A stretch of DNA of 33,354 nucleotides from 70-18 sp041691815 (GTDB taxonomy: Bacteria; Pseudomonadota; Alphaproteobacteria; Acetobacterales; Acetobacteraceae). The stretch is taken from the NCBI GenBank assembly GCA_041691815.1, contig JBEPTZ010000042.1, positions 1 through 33,354 of the forward strand, given 5' to 3'. Below, piece after piece: positions 1 through 11,889 of this stretch. Every line of letters starts with the position of its first letter. The stretch's first letter is position 1. A model generated the notes under the pieces. That model was not told the DNA's origin. It worked only from the letters and a program-made list of their open reading frames with translations, and ran no database searches. A program made the translations under genes and the position numbers.

Positions 1-4075
<4,075 letters not shown>

Positions 4076-4105
4076 CGACTCGCGTTGTGCTATTCGTGCA
4101 TACAA

Positions 4106-4131
4106 GGGGGGCGGTGCCTGCATCGCCCCCC
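4106..4131 (+). terminator. GC-rich hairpin after rpoC, possible (non-canonical) terminator
   Basis: Thirty bases after the rpoC stop, an 11-bp stem (4106-4116 with 4121-4131, one G-T pair) closes a CCTG tetraloop. It would be very stable, but no T-run follows, so it is not a textbook intrinsic terminator. It could pause polymerase, stabilise the rpoBC mRNA 3' end or act with Rho. It sits before a separate promoter for rpsL, which fits a transcription-unit boundary. Confidence 0.5.
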
Positions 4132-4165
4132 GGGCTGAATTCCGCGGAAAGATTGGCTGCTGCGC

Positions 4166-4203
4166 TTGACTCGGCCAGCCCCTGCCCGTAGGTTCCGCGC
4201 CCT
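4166..4203 (+). promoter_or_regulatory. Probable housekeeping-sigma promoter of the rpsL-rpsG-tuf operon
   Basis: TTGACT (4166-4171), a 17-base spacer and TAGGTT (4189-4194) form a sigma-70-type promoter; the -35 is strong and the -10 is weak. One base after the -10 lies CGCGCCCT (4196-4203), the same box at the same distance as in the rpsM promoter at 18426-18462. That shared, identically placed GC-rich discriminator supports both calls. GC-rich discriminators are typical of stringently controlled ribosomal promoters; stringent control here is inference. Confidence 0.7.
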
Positions 4204-4425
4204 CAGCCGACCCCTTCACAAGGTTCGGTTGGTTGTTGTTTGCAGGCACCAGGGTGTGCGGCACCGCCTCCGGATATCGGAGGCCCAGGCCGGATACAGG
4301 GTCGAACCCCGCAGGGTGGAAGTTCCACCGGTTGCGGGGCATGCGTGTGGGAGATGGTTCCGGATTAGCCTCCGCGTTGGGGGCTGGTGGTTGGACCAAA
4401 GCTGTTTTGGATTGAAAGAGGGCCT
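4204..4425 (+). promoter_or_regulatory. Long structured 5' leader of rpsL
   Basis: About 220 non-coding bases separate the promoter from the rpsL start. I see no convincing small gene. There are clear hairpins: CCTCCG (4267-4272) with CGGAGG (4278-4283), and a long two-part stem in which CCCCGCA (4307-4313) pairs with TGCGGGG (4333-4339) around an inner GGTGGA/TCCACC stem (4315-4320 with 4324-4329). A leader this long and folded is a candidate for autoregulation by an operon product such as S7 or S12. I do not recognise it as a named leader family. Confidence 0.5.
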
Positions 4426-4797
4426 ATGCCGACCATCAACCAGCTGATCGCCAAGGGGCGCGAGCCCGCGAAGGCGCGCAACAAGGTTCCGGCACTGCAG
4501 GGCTGCCCGCAGAAGCGCGGCGTCTGCACGCGCGTCTACACGACGACACCGAAGAAGCCGAACTCGGCGCTGCGTAAGGTCGCCAAGGTGCGCCTGACGA
4601 ACGGCTACGAGGTCGTGAGCTATATCCCCGGCGAGGGGCACAACCTGCAGGAACATAGCGTCGTTCTGATCCGTGGCGGTCGCGTGAAGGACCTTCCCGG
4701 CGTGCGCTATCATATCTTGCGTGGCGTGCTGGATACCCAGGGTCTGCCGAAGCGTCGTCAGCGTCGTTCGCTGTACGGCGCAAAGCGGCCGAAGTAA
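4426..4797 (+). CDS. rpsL: Small ribosomal subunit protein S12
   Basis: S12 sits at the decoding centre of the 30S subunit and affects proofreading. The 123-residue product matches the family along its whole length. It keeps TPKKPNSALRKV, with the lysine whose mutation gives streptomycin resistance (K43), and GGRVKDLPGVRYH with K88 and the aspartate D89 that RimO modifies in many bacteria, so the sequence predicts a wild-type, streptomycin-sensitive form. The chosen ATG has AGAGG a few bases upstream; an in-frame ATG at 4387 would add 13 residues unlike the family. It is the first gene of the str operon, 12 bases before rpsG. Confidence 0.99.
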   Translation: MPTINQLIAKGREPAKARNKVPALQGCPQKRGVCTRVYTTTPKKPNSALRKVAKVRLTNGYEVVSYIPGEGHNLQEHSVVLIRGGRVKDLPGVRYHILRGVLDTQGLPKRRQRRSLYGAKRPK

Positions 4798-4809
4798 GGA
4801 GAGCGCGCG

Positions 4810-5286
4810 ATGAGCCGCCGCCGCCGCGCTGTTAAGCGCGAAATTCTGCCGGACCCGAAGTTCGGTGACATCGTCGTCACGCGTTTCATGAACGCGCTGA
4901 TGTATGATGGCAAGAAATCCGCCGCCGAGGGCATCGTTTACGGCGCACTGGAAGTGATGAAGAAGCGTGGCGGCCCGCAGGCAGACGCGGTCCGCATGTT
5001 CCACGAGGCGCTGGAGAATGTGAAGCCGGCTGTTGAGGTGCGTTCGCGCCGCGTTGGAGGTGCGACGTACCAGGTGCCGGTTGAAGTGCGCACTGAGCGT
5101 CGCCAGGCTCTGGCAATCCGCTGGATCATCGACGCGGCGCGCAAGCGCGGCGAGCATACGATGGAAGACCGACTGAGCAACGAACTGCTGGACGCGGTGA
5201 ATAACCGTGGTTCTGCGGTGAAGAAGCGCGAAGACACGCATCGCATGGCCGAAGCCAACAAGGCGTTCAGCCACTACCGCTGGTAG
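4810..5286 (+). CDS. rpsG: Small ribosomal subunit protein S7
   Basis: S7 is a primary 16S rRNA binder that nucleates the 30S head and lines the E site. The 158-residue product begins MSRRRRAVKREILPDPKFGD and contains GGATYQVPVEVR and a basic C-terminus ending HRMAEANKAFSHYRW, all typical. GGAG lies 8 bases before the ATG, overlapping the rpsL stop region, so the two genes are probably co-translated. In E. coli S7 represses its own operon; whether that holds here is unknown. The gene normally found next, fusA, is absent: tuf follows after 104 bases. Confidence 0.99.
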   Translation: MSRRRRAVKREILPDPKFGDIVVTRFMNALMYDGKKSAAEGIVYGALEVMKKRGGPQADAVRMFHEALENVKPAVEVRSRRVGGATYQVPVEVRTERRQALAIRWIIDAARKRGEHTMEDRLSNELLDAVNNRGSAVKKREDTHRMAEANKAFSHYRW

Positions 5287-5344
5287 CGCCCTGGCGCTGT
5301 CAGTCGAAAGGCTGGGAGCCGGCTGCTGGCCGGCGCTCTCAAGT

Positions 5345-5371
5345 TTGACCCCCCACCCCGAATCGTAGAGC
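5345..5371 (+). promoter_or_regulatory. Weak candidate promoter for tuf
   Basis: In the rpsG-tuf gap a good -35-like TTGACC (5345-5350) is followed after 15 bases by TAGAGC (5366-5371), a poor -10. An imperfect GC-rich hairpin (about 5315-5340) precedes it. A separate tuf promoter would suit a gene needed in large excess, but spacing and -10 match are weak. Confidence 0.25.
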
Positions 5372-5390
5372 GGGCACGGAGAAGACCACG

Positions 5391-6578
<1,188 letters not shown>

Positions 6579-6614
6579 ACTGCTGCTACGCCTGCAACCG
6601 ATGATGTGGCGTGC

Positions 6615-6640
6615 GCCCCGGCGGCTGTTACCGCCGGGGC
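6615..6640 (+). other. Perfect 10-bp hairpin between tuf and rpsJ
   Basis: GCCCCGGCGG (6615-6624) pairs exactly with CCGCCGGGGC (6631-6640) across a CTGTTA loop. It lies in the 83-base gap before rpsJ, with no T-run after it. It may be a pause or attenuation site, a processing signal, or part of an S10-type regulatory leader. The pairing is direct observation; the role is inference. Confidence 0.6.
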
Positions 6641-6661
6641 GGCTGCCTGGAAGACCGAGTG

Positions 6662-6970
6662 ATGGATAACCAGAACATCCGCATCCGCCTCAAGGCGTAT
6701 GATCACCGCGTGCTGGATAACAGCACCAAGGAGATCGTGAATACCGCCAAGCGCACGGGCGCGCAGATCCGCGGGCCGATTCCGCTGCCGACGCATATCG
6801 AGCGCTTCACCGTGAACCGCTCGCCGCATGTCGACAAGAAGAGCCGCGAGCAGTTCGAAATCCGCACCCATCGCCGGTTGCTGGATATCGTTGAGCCCAC
6901 CCCGCAGACCGTCGACGCGCTGATGAAGCTCGATCTTGCGGCTGGCGTGGACGTGGAAATCAAGCTGTAA
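6662..6970 (+). CDS. rpsJ: Small ribosomal subunit protein S10 (NusE)
   Basis: S10 is a 30S head protein and, as NusE, a transcription antitermination factor that contacts NusB and NusG. The 102-residue product MDNQNIRIRLKAYDHRVLD through LKLDLAAGVDVEIKL-type C-terminus is almost invariant among alphaproteobacteria. I chose the ATG at 6662, with GGAAG 8 bases upstream; an adjacent GTG at 6659 or an earlier in-frame ATG would only add non-family residues. It heads the S10 gene string. Its last codons form one arm of an inverted repeat (6955-6982). Confidence 0.99.
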   Translation: MDNQNIRIRLKAYDHRVLDNSTKEIVNTAKRTGAQIRGPIPLPTHIERFTVNRSPHVDKKSREQFEIRTHRRLLDIVEPTPQTVDALMKLDLAAGVDVEIKL

Positions 6971-6982
6971 GGCTTGATTTCC
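6955..6982 (+). other. 11-bp perfect inverted repeat spanning the rpsJ stop codon
   Basis: GGAAATCAAGC (6955-6965), made of the last codons of rpsJ, is repeated as its exact reverse complement GCTTGATTTCC (6972-6982). The TAA stop lies in the six-base loop. No T-run follows the second arm. The structure could modulate read-through from rpsJ to rplC or protect an mRNA end. Confidence 0.65.
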
Positions 6983-7003
6983 AGCCTTCAACCATTGGCC
7001 TAA

Positions 7004-7022
7004 GGACCCTGGCTAAGGGTCC
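7004..7022 (+). other. Second hairpin upstream of rplC
   Basis: GGACCCT (7004-7010) pairs with AGGGTCC (7016-7022) over a GGCTA loop, 18 bases before the rplC ATG and just 5' of its ribosome-binding region (GGGGAAAG). It follows the larger inverted repeat over the rpsJ stop, so the 70-base rpsJ-rplC gap is mostly folded. Confidence 0.5.
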
Positions 7023-7040
7023 CTCTGGGGAAAGAATAAG

Positions 7041-7739
7041 ATGCGTACCGGATTGCTGGCGAAAAAGCTGGGGATGACCCGGCTGTTCAAGGATGACGGG
7101 ACCCACGTTCCCGTCACCGTGTTGCACCTGGACCAGGTGCAGGTGGTGGCCGCGCGTACCCAGGAGACGGACGGCTATACCGCCGTCCAGCTCGGCTGGG
7201 GCCGCGCCAAGGTCAAGAACGTGACCGATCCCAACAAGGGCCATTTCGCCAAGGCGAAGGTCGAGCCGAAGCTGAAGCTGGTCGAATTTCGGGTCGGTGC
7301 CGATGCGCTGCTAGAGCCTGGCGCGACCCTGTCGCCCGAGCACTTCCTGGTTGGCCAGAAGGTCGATGTCTGCGGCACCAGCAAGGGCAAGGGTTTTGCA
7401 GGTGGCATGAAGCGCTGGAACTTCGCCGGCCTCGAGGCCAGCCATGGCGTCTCAGTCAGCCATCGTTCGCTGGGCTCGACCGGCAACCGCCAGGATCCGG
7501 GCAAGACCTTCAAGAACAAGAAGATGCCGGGCCATCTCGGGCAGGAGCGGATTACCACGCTCAATCTGGAGGTCGCCTACGTCGATGCTGCCAAGGGCCT
7601 GCTGATGATCAAGGGTGCAGTGCCTGGTGCCAAGGGTGGCTATGTGCTGGTGCGTGATGCCATCAAGAAAGCAGCGCCTGCTGATCTGCCGTTCCCGGCG
7701 GCACTGCTTGATGCCGCTGCCCCCGCGGATCAGGGTTGA
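7041..7739 (+). CDS. rplC: Large ribosomal subunit protein L3
   Basis: L3 is an early assembly protein that reaches toward the peptidyl transferase centre. The product is 232 residues, longer than the 209 of E. coli but normal for alphaproteobacteria. It begins MRTGLLAKKLGMTRLF and carries the extended-loop segment GSTGNRQDPGKTFKNKKMPGHLG. The conserved glutamine in NRQDPG corresponds to the residue methylated by PrmB in E. coli. GGGGAAAG precedes the ATG. The Ala/Pro-rich C-terminal tail (about residues 215-232) is not conserved in the family. Confidence 0.99.
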   Translation: MRTGLLAKKLGMTRLFKDDGTHVPVTVLHLDQVQVVAARTQETDGYTAVQLGWGRAKVKNVTDPNKGHFAKAKVEPKLKLVEFRVGADALLEPGATLSPEHFLVGQKVDVCGTSKGKGFAGGMKRWNFAGLEASHGVSVSHRSLGSTGNRQDPGKTFKNKKMPGHLGQERITTLNLEVAYVDAAKGLLMIKGAVPGAKGGYVLVRDAIKKAAPADLPFPAALLDAAAPADQG

Positions 7740-7750
7740 GGGCCACAGAG

Positions 7751-8365
7751 ATGCAAATCGAAATCAAGACCCTCGACAACGGCAGCGCCGGCACCGCCGA
7801 ACTGCCGGACGAGATCTTCGCCATCGCACCGCGCGCCGATATCATGGCCCGCGTGGTGCACTGGCAGCAGTCCAAGCGCCGCGCCGGCACCCATAAGATC
7901 AAGGGCATGGGCGAGGTGCGCGGCACGACGAAGAAGCCATACAAGCAGAAGGGCACCGGCAATGCCCGCCAGGGCAGCCTGCGTGCGCCGCAATATCGCG
8001 GTGGTGGTCAGGTGCATGGGCCGGTGGTCCGCAGCCATGAATATGATCTGCCGAAGAAGGTGCGCCGCCTCGGACTGATTTCCGCGCTGTCGCAGAAGCA
8101 GGCTGAGGGCAAGCTGGTGGTGCTCGACGCGGCCGCCGGCGCGACCAAGACCAAGGAACTGCAGGCGAAGCTGCGGGTGCTCGGCTGGAACTCGGCGCTG
8201 ATCGTCGACCATACGGTCGATGCCGGCTTCCTGCTGGCCAGCCGCAACCTGATCGGCATCGATGTGTTGCCGACCGTCGGTGCCAACGTATACGACATCC
8301 TGGCCCATGACGTGCTGGCGATTACCACCGCCGGGTTGGCCGGCCTGAAGGAGCGCTTGGCATGA
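7751..8365 (+). CDS. rplD: Large ribosomal subunit protein L4
   Basis: L4 binds 23S rRNA and lines the peptide exit tunnel. In E. coli it also represses the S10 operon. The 204-residue product has the tunnel-loop segment KPYKQKGTGNARQGSLRAPQ-type sequence and GPVVRSHEYDLPKKVRRL. I chose the ATG at 7751, 8 bases after GAGGG; a TTG overlapping the rplC stop at 7736 would add five residues and is less likely. Its last four bases overlap the rplW start (ATGA), indicating coupled translation. Confidence 0.98.
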   Translation: MQIEIKTLDNGSAGTAELPDEIFAIAPRADIMARVVHWQQSKRRAGTHKIKGMGEVRGTTKKPYKQKGTGNARQGSLRAPQYRGGGQVHGPVVRSHEYDLPKKVRRLGLISALSQKQAEGKLVVLDAAAGATKTKELQAKLRVLGWNSALIVDHTVDAGFLLASRNLIGIDVLPTVGANVYDILAHDVLAITTAGLAGLKERLA

Positions 8366-8697
8366 GCGACGCCGCAACCGCCCCGAAAAAGGGCCCCAAG
8401 CTGTCGCGCGAGGGCATGTACAACATTATCCGCAGCCCGGTGATCACCGAGAAGGCGACCATGCTTTCCGAGCAGGGCCAGGTGGTGTTCCGGGTTGCCA
8501 TTGACGCGACCAAGCCCGAGATCAAGACCGCGATCGAAGGCCTGTTTGGCGTGAAGGTGTTGGGCGTCAATACGGTCGTCACCAAGGGCAAGACCAAGCG
8601 TTTCAAGGGCCGCCCCGGCGTTCGCTCGGACGTGAAGAAGGCGTATGTCCGTCTCGCGGAGGGGCAGTCGATCGACCTCTCCACGGGCCTGGCGTAA
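8362..8697 (+). CDS. rplW: Large ribosomal subunit protein L23
   Basis: L23 stands at the exit of the peptide tunnel and docks trigger factor and SRP. The 111-residue product has an Ala/Pro/Lys-rich N-terminal extension of about 17 residues, then the family core MYNIIRSPVITEKATML and VNTVVTKGKTKRFKGRPGVR. The ATG overlaps the rplD stop by four bases (ATGA). The extension is modest and seen in other alphaproteobacteria. Confidence 0.98.
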   Translation: MSDAATAPKKGPKLSREGMYNIIRSPVITEKATMLSEQGQVVFRVAIDATKPEIKTAIEGLFGVKVLGVNTVVTKGKTKRFKGRPGVRSDVKKAYVRLAEGQSIDLSTGLA

Positions 8698-8712
8698 GCA
8701 GGGAGAGCCTCG

Positions 8713-9546
8713 ATGGCATTGAAGCATTTTAAGCCGGTTACCCCGAGCACGCGCGGCACGGTCCTGATCGATCGTAGCGAGTTGTGGAAGGGCAAGCCGG
8801 TCAAGGGCCTGACCGAGGGCAAGAGCCACTCAGGTGGGCGCAACAACCATGGGCGCACCACGAGCTTTTTTCGCGGCGGGGGACACAAGCAGTCCTATCG
8901 CATCGTCGACTTCAAACGTCGCAAGCTCGATGTGGTAGGTGTGGTCGAGCGGCTCGAATATGACCCCAATCGCACTGCTTTCCTGGCACTGGTGAAGTAT
9001 GCCGATGGTGAGCTCGCCTATATCCTGGCACCGCAGCGTCTCAAGGCTGGCGACCAGGTGGTGGCGGCCGCGCGGGCCGATATCAAGCCGGGCAACGCCA
9101 TGCCGCTGGCGGCCATTCCGGTCGGCACCATCGTGCACAACATCGAGATGAAGCCGGGCGCTGGCGGCAAGATCGCGCGGGCGGCCGGGCAGTATGCCCA
9201 GTTGGTCGGCAAGGACGCCGGCTACGCCCAGGTGAAGCTGATGTCCGGCGAACTTCGTCTGGTGCGCGGCGAGTGCATGGCGACGATCGGTGCAGTGTCC
9301 AACCCGGACAACTCGAACCAGAGCATGGGCAAGGCCGGGCGGTCGCGTTGGCTGGGCCGCCGTCCGCACAACCGTGGCGTGGTGATGAACCCGGTCGACC
9401 ATCCGCACGGCGGCGGTGAGGGGCGCACTTCAGGCGGCCGTCACCCGGTTACTCCGTGGGGCAAGCCGACCAAGGGTTACAAGACGCGCGTCAACAAACG
9501 CACGGACCGCCTGATTATCCGCGGTCGCAACAAGGGTAAGGGCTGA
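8713..9546 (+). CDS. rplB: Large ribosomal subunit protein L2
   Basis: L2 is required for subunit association, tRNA binding and peptidyl transfer. The 277-residue product is full length. It begins MALKHFKPVTPSTRGTVLID and contains GRNNHGRTTSFFRGGGHKQSYR and, near the C-terminus, NPVDHPHGGGEGRTSGGRHP with the conserved histidines linked to peptidyl transferase function. GGGAG precedes the ATG by about 8 bases. rpsS starts 4 bases after its stop. Confidence 0.99.
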   Translation: MALKHFKPVTPSTRGTVLIDRSELWKGKPVKGLTEGKSHSGGRNNHGRTTSFFRGGGHKQSYRIVDFKRRKLDVVGVVERLEYDPNRTAFLALVKYADGELAYILAPQRLKAGDQVVAAARADIKPGNAMPLAAIPVGTIVHNIEMKPGAGGKIARAAGQYAQLVGKDAGYAQVKLMSGELRLVRGECMATIGAVSNPDNSNQSMGKAGRSRWLGRRPHNRGVVMNPVDHPHGGGEGRTSGGRHPVTPWGKPTKGYKTRVNKRTDRLIIRGRNKGKG

Positions 9547-9550
9547 GGCC

Positions 9551-9829
9551 ATGGCGCGTTCCATCTGGAAAGGTCCGTTCGTCGACGGATACCTGCTCAA
9601 CAAGGCGGAAGCGTCGCGCGCGTCGGGCCGCAACGAGATCATCAAGATCTGGTCGCGCCGCTCGACGATCCTGCCGCAATTCGTGGGCCTCACCTTCGGG
9701 GTCTATAATGGCCACAAGTTCCTGCCAGTGCAGGTGAACGAGAACATGGTGGGGCATAAGTTCGGCGAATTCTCGCCGACTCGCACCTTCACTGGACACT
9801 CGTCGGACAAGAAGGCGAAGCGGGGCTGA
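9551..9829 (+). CDS. rpsS: Small ribosomal subunit protein S19
   Basis: S19 lies in the 30S head near the A-site tRNA and forms a complex with S13. The 92-residue product MARSIWKGPFVDGYLLNKAE, with WSRRSTILPQFVGLTFGVYNG and a basic tail TGHSSDKKAKRG, matches the family throughout. It is squeezed between rplB (4-base gap) and rplV (1-base gap), in the standard order. Confidence 0.99.
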   Translation: MARSIWKGPFVDGYLLNKAEASRASGRNEIIKIWSRRSTILPQFVGLTFGVYNGHKFLPVQVNENMVGHKFGEFSPTRTFTGHSSDKKAKRG

Positions 9830-9830
9830 C

Positions 9831-10238
9831 ATGAGCAAGCCGAAAACCCCTCGCGCGCTGCCCGAGACCGAGGCGCAGGCCGTACTGCGCAACCTCCGGG
9901 TTAGCCCGCGCAAGCTGAACCTGGTTGCCGGCTTGATCCGCAACCGCTCGGCTGCCGACGCCGTCGCCACGCTGACTTTCAGCAAGCGCCGCATCGCCCA
10001 AGACGTGAAGAAGGTGCTGCAGAGCGCCATCGCCAACGCCGAGAACAACCATCAGCTCGACGTCGACCGGCTGGTTGTCGCCCGCGCTGAGGTCGGCAAG
10101 TCGGTGGTCATGCGCCGCTTCCATGCGCGCGGCCGTGGCCGCTCGGCACGGATCGAAAAGTGGTTCAGCCATCTCAAGATCGTCGTTGCCGAGCGGGTCC
10201 AGCCCGCCGCCACCGACACGGCGCAGGGGGCCGCATAA
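9831..10238 (+). CDS. rplV: Large ribosomal subunit protein L22
   Basis: L22 lines the peptide exit tunnel; its beta-hairpin is a known site of macrolide resistance. The 135-residue product contains LRVSPRKLNLVAGLIRNRSA, a typical helix core and the hairpin tip FHARGRGRSARIEKWFSHLKIVV. It has about 8 extra N-terminal residues and a short Ala/Thr-rich C-terminal tail compared with the minimal family member. Its ATG is one base after the rpsS stop, so translation is probably coupled. Confidence 0.99.
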   Translation: MSKPKTPRALPETEAQAVLRNLRVSPRKLNLVAGLIRNRSAADAVATLTFSKRRIAQDVKKVLQSAIANAENNHQLDVDRLVVARAEVGKSVVMRRFHARGRGRSARIEKWFSHLKIVVAERVQPAATDTAQGAA

Positions 10239-10239
10239 T

Positions 10240-10917
10240 ATGGGTCACAAGGTCAATCCGATCGGGCTGCGGCTCGGCATCAATCGTACCTGGGATAGCC
10301 GCTGGTTCGCCGGGAGCGACTACGCGAAATTGCTGCATGCCGACCTGCTGCTGCGCAACCATCTGCGCCAGAAGCTGTCCGGCGCCGGCGTTTCGCGGGT
10401 GGTGATCGAGCGGCCGGCGAAGAAACCGCGGGTGACCATCTATGCCGCGCGTCCCGGCGTGGTGATCGGTAAGAAGGGCCAGGACATCGAGACGCTGCGT
10501 AAATCGCTGGCGAAAATGGCCAAGTCCGAGGTGTCGCTGAACATCGTCGAAATCCGCAAGCCGGAAATCGACGCGATGCTGGTGGCCGAGAACATCGCGC
10601 AGCAGTTGGAGCGTCGCGTTGCGTTCCGCCGTGCGATGAAGCGGGCGGTCCAGTCAGCCATGCGTCTCGGCGCCCAGGGGATTCGGATCAACTGTGGCGG
10701 CCGTCTCGGTGGCGCCGAGATCGCGCGGGTCGAATGGTACCGCGAGGGTCGGGTGCCGCTGCATACGCTGCGTGCGGATATCGATTACGGCGTCGCCACG
10801 GCGAAGACGACGTATGGCACATGCGGCGTGAAAGTGTGGATCTTCAAGGGCGAGATTCTCGCTCACGATCCGCTGGCGCAGGACCGTCGGGCCGCCGAAC
10901 AGGCGCCACAGCGGTAA
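10240..10917 (+). CDS. rpsC: Small ribosomal subunit protein S3
   Basis: S3 is part of the mRNA entry channel and its helicase activity. The 225-residue product begins MGHKVNPIGLRLGINRTWDS. A KH domain with GVVIGKKGQDIE follows at about residues 70-80, and the C-terminal domain contains RINCGGRLGGAEIARVEWYREGRVPLHT-type sequence. I chose the ATG one base after the rplV stop, with AGGGGG upstream; the frame extends further upstream into rplV but those residues are unlike the family. Confidence 0.99.
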   Translation: MGHKVNPIGLRLGINRTWDSRWFAGSDYAKLLHADLLLRNHLRQKLSGAGVSRVVIERPAKKPRVTIYAARPGVVIGKKGQDIETLRKSLAKMAKSEVSLNIVEIRKPEIDAMLVAENIAQQLERRVAFRRAMKRAVQSAMRLGAQGIRINCGGRLGGAEIARVEWYREGRVPLHTLRADIDYGVATAKTTYGTCGVKVWIFKGEILAHDPLAQDRRAAEQAPQR

Positions 10918-10940
10918 TTGCAGCGGTAAGGATATAGGCA

Positions 10941-11357
10941 ATGCTTTCTCCCAAGCGCACCAAATACCGCAAGGCCCACAAGGGCCGCATCCATGGCCTG
11001 GCCAAGGGTGGTACCGCGCTGAATTTCGGCGCCTTCGGTCTGAAGGCCCTGGAGCCCGAGCGGATCACGGCCCGGCAGATCGAGTCGGCGCGTCGCGCCA
11101 TCACCCGCGCGATGAAGCGCGCCGGGCGGGTGTGGATCCGCATTTTTCCGGATGTGCCGGTCTCGACCAAGCCGGCCGAGGTCCGCATGGGCTCTGGCAA
11201 GGGCAGCCCCGAATTCTGGGTCTGCCGCGTGAAGCCGGGTCGCATCATGTTCGAGATCGACGGCGTGGCGCCCGAACTGGCGCAGGAAGCGCTGACCCTG
11301 GGTGCCGCCAAACTGCCGATCAAGACCAAGTTCGTCACCCGAATTGGGGACGCCTGA
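10941..11357 (+). CDS. rplP: Large ribosomal subunit protein L16
   Basis: L16 helps shape the A site and the attachment of tRNA on the 50S subunit. The 138-residue product begins MLSPKRTKYRKAHKGRIHG and contains RAGRVWIRIFPDVPVSTKPAEVRMG and GSPEFWVCRVKPGRIMFEI, all typical. A 23-base gap separates it from rpsC, and a one-base gap from rpmC. Confidence 0.99.
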   Translation: MLSPKRTKYRKAHKGRIHGLAKGGTALNFGAFGLKALEPERITARQIESARRAITRAMKRAGRVWIRIFPDVPVSTKPAEVRMGSGKGSPEFWVCRVKPGRIMFEIDGVAPELAQEALTLGAAKLPIKTKFVTRIGDA

Positions 11358-11358
11358 G

Positions 11359-11574
11359 ATGGCCAAAGCAACCAAGCCGACCGATATCCGCACCAAGTCT
11401 GACGATCAGCGCTCGACCATGCTGCTCGACCTGCGCAAGGAGCAGTTCAATCTGCGCTTTCAGCGGGCGACCGGCCAGGTCGAGGGTGTTGGCCGGGTGC
11501 GTGAAGTGCGCCGCGATATTGCGCGGGTAAAAACCATCACGGCGGAGCAGAAGCGCTCCGCTGTGAAGTCCTGA
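11359..11574 (+). CDS. rpmC: Large ribosomal subunit protein L29
   Basis: L29 is a small helical protein at the tunnel exit beside L23. The 71-residue product contains LLDLRKEQFNLRFQRATGQ and RVREVRRDIARVKTI, the family's two helices. The N-terminus (MAKATKPTDIRTKSDDQRS) is some residues longer than in E. coli, as in many alphaproteobacteria. The ATG starts one base after the rplP stop. Confidence 0.98.
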   Translation: MAKATKPTDIRTKSDDQRSTMLLDLRKEQFNLRFQRATGQVEGVGRVREVRRDIARVKTITAEQKRSAVKS

Positions 11575-11587
11575 GAGGAGTAGGGCG

Positions 11588-11878
11588 ATGCCGAGGCGCG
11601 TCCTGACCGGGCGAGTGACCAGCGACAAGATGGACAAGACCGTGACGGTCCTGGTCAATCGTCGCGTCATGCACCCGCTGTACAAGAAGTTCATTCGCCG
11701 TTCGAAGAACTATGCGGCGCACGACGAGGCGAATCTGTGCCAGATCGGCGATGCGGTGCGCATCGAGGAATGCCGGCCGATCAGCAAGCGCAAGACCTGG
11801 CAGGTGATCGAGCGCAACGGCCAGTCGTTGCTGAAGCAACCGACCGACGCCGCTGCTGCCGTTCCCGCTCAGGCCTGA
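11588..11878 (+). CDS. rpsQ: Small ribosomal subunit protein S17
   Basis: S17 is a primary 16S rRNA binding protein of the OB fold. The 96-residue product has LTGRVTSDKMDKTVTVLV, MHPLYKKFIRRSKNYAAHDE and GDAVRIEECRPISKRKTWQV, matching the family. The last 18 or so residues (Ala/Pro-rich) are an extension beyond the usual fold. GAGAGGAG lies upstream of the ATG. Confidence 0.99.
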   Translation: MPRRVLTGRVTSDKMDKTVTVLVNRRVMHPLYKKFIRRSKNYAAHDEANLCQIGDAVRIEECRPISKRKTWQVIERNGQSLLKQPTDAAAAVPAQA

Positions 11879-11889
11879 GGAGAGAATAG

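Noticed and set aside
4076..4425. A small gene or tRNA in the rpoC-rpsL gap
   Set aside because: Short frames there have no ribosome-binding site or family likeness, and I could fold no cloverleaf with a plausible anticodon arm.
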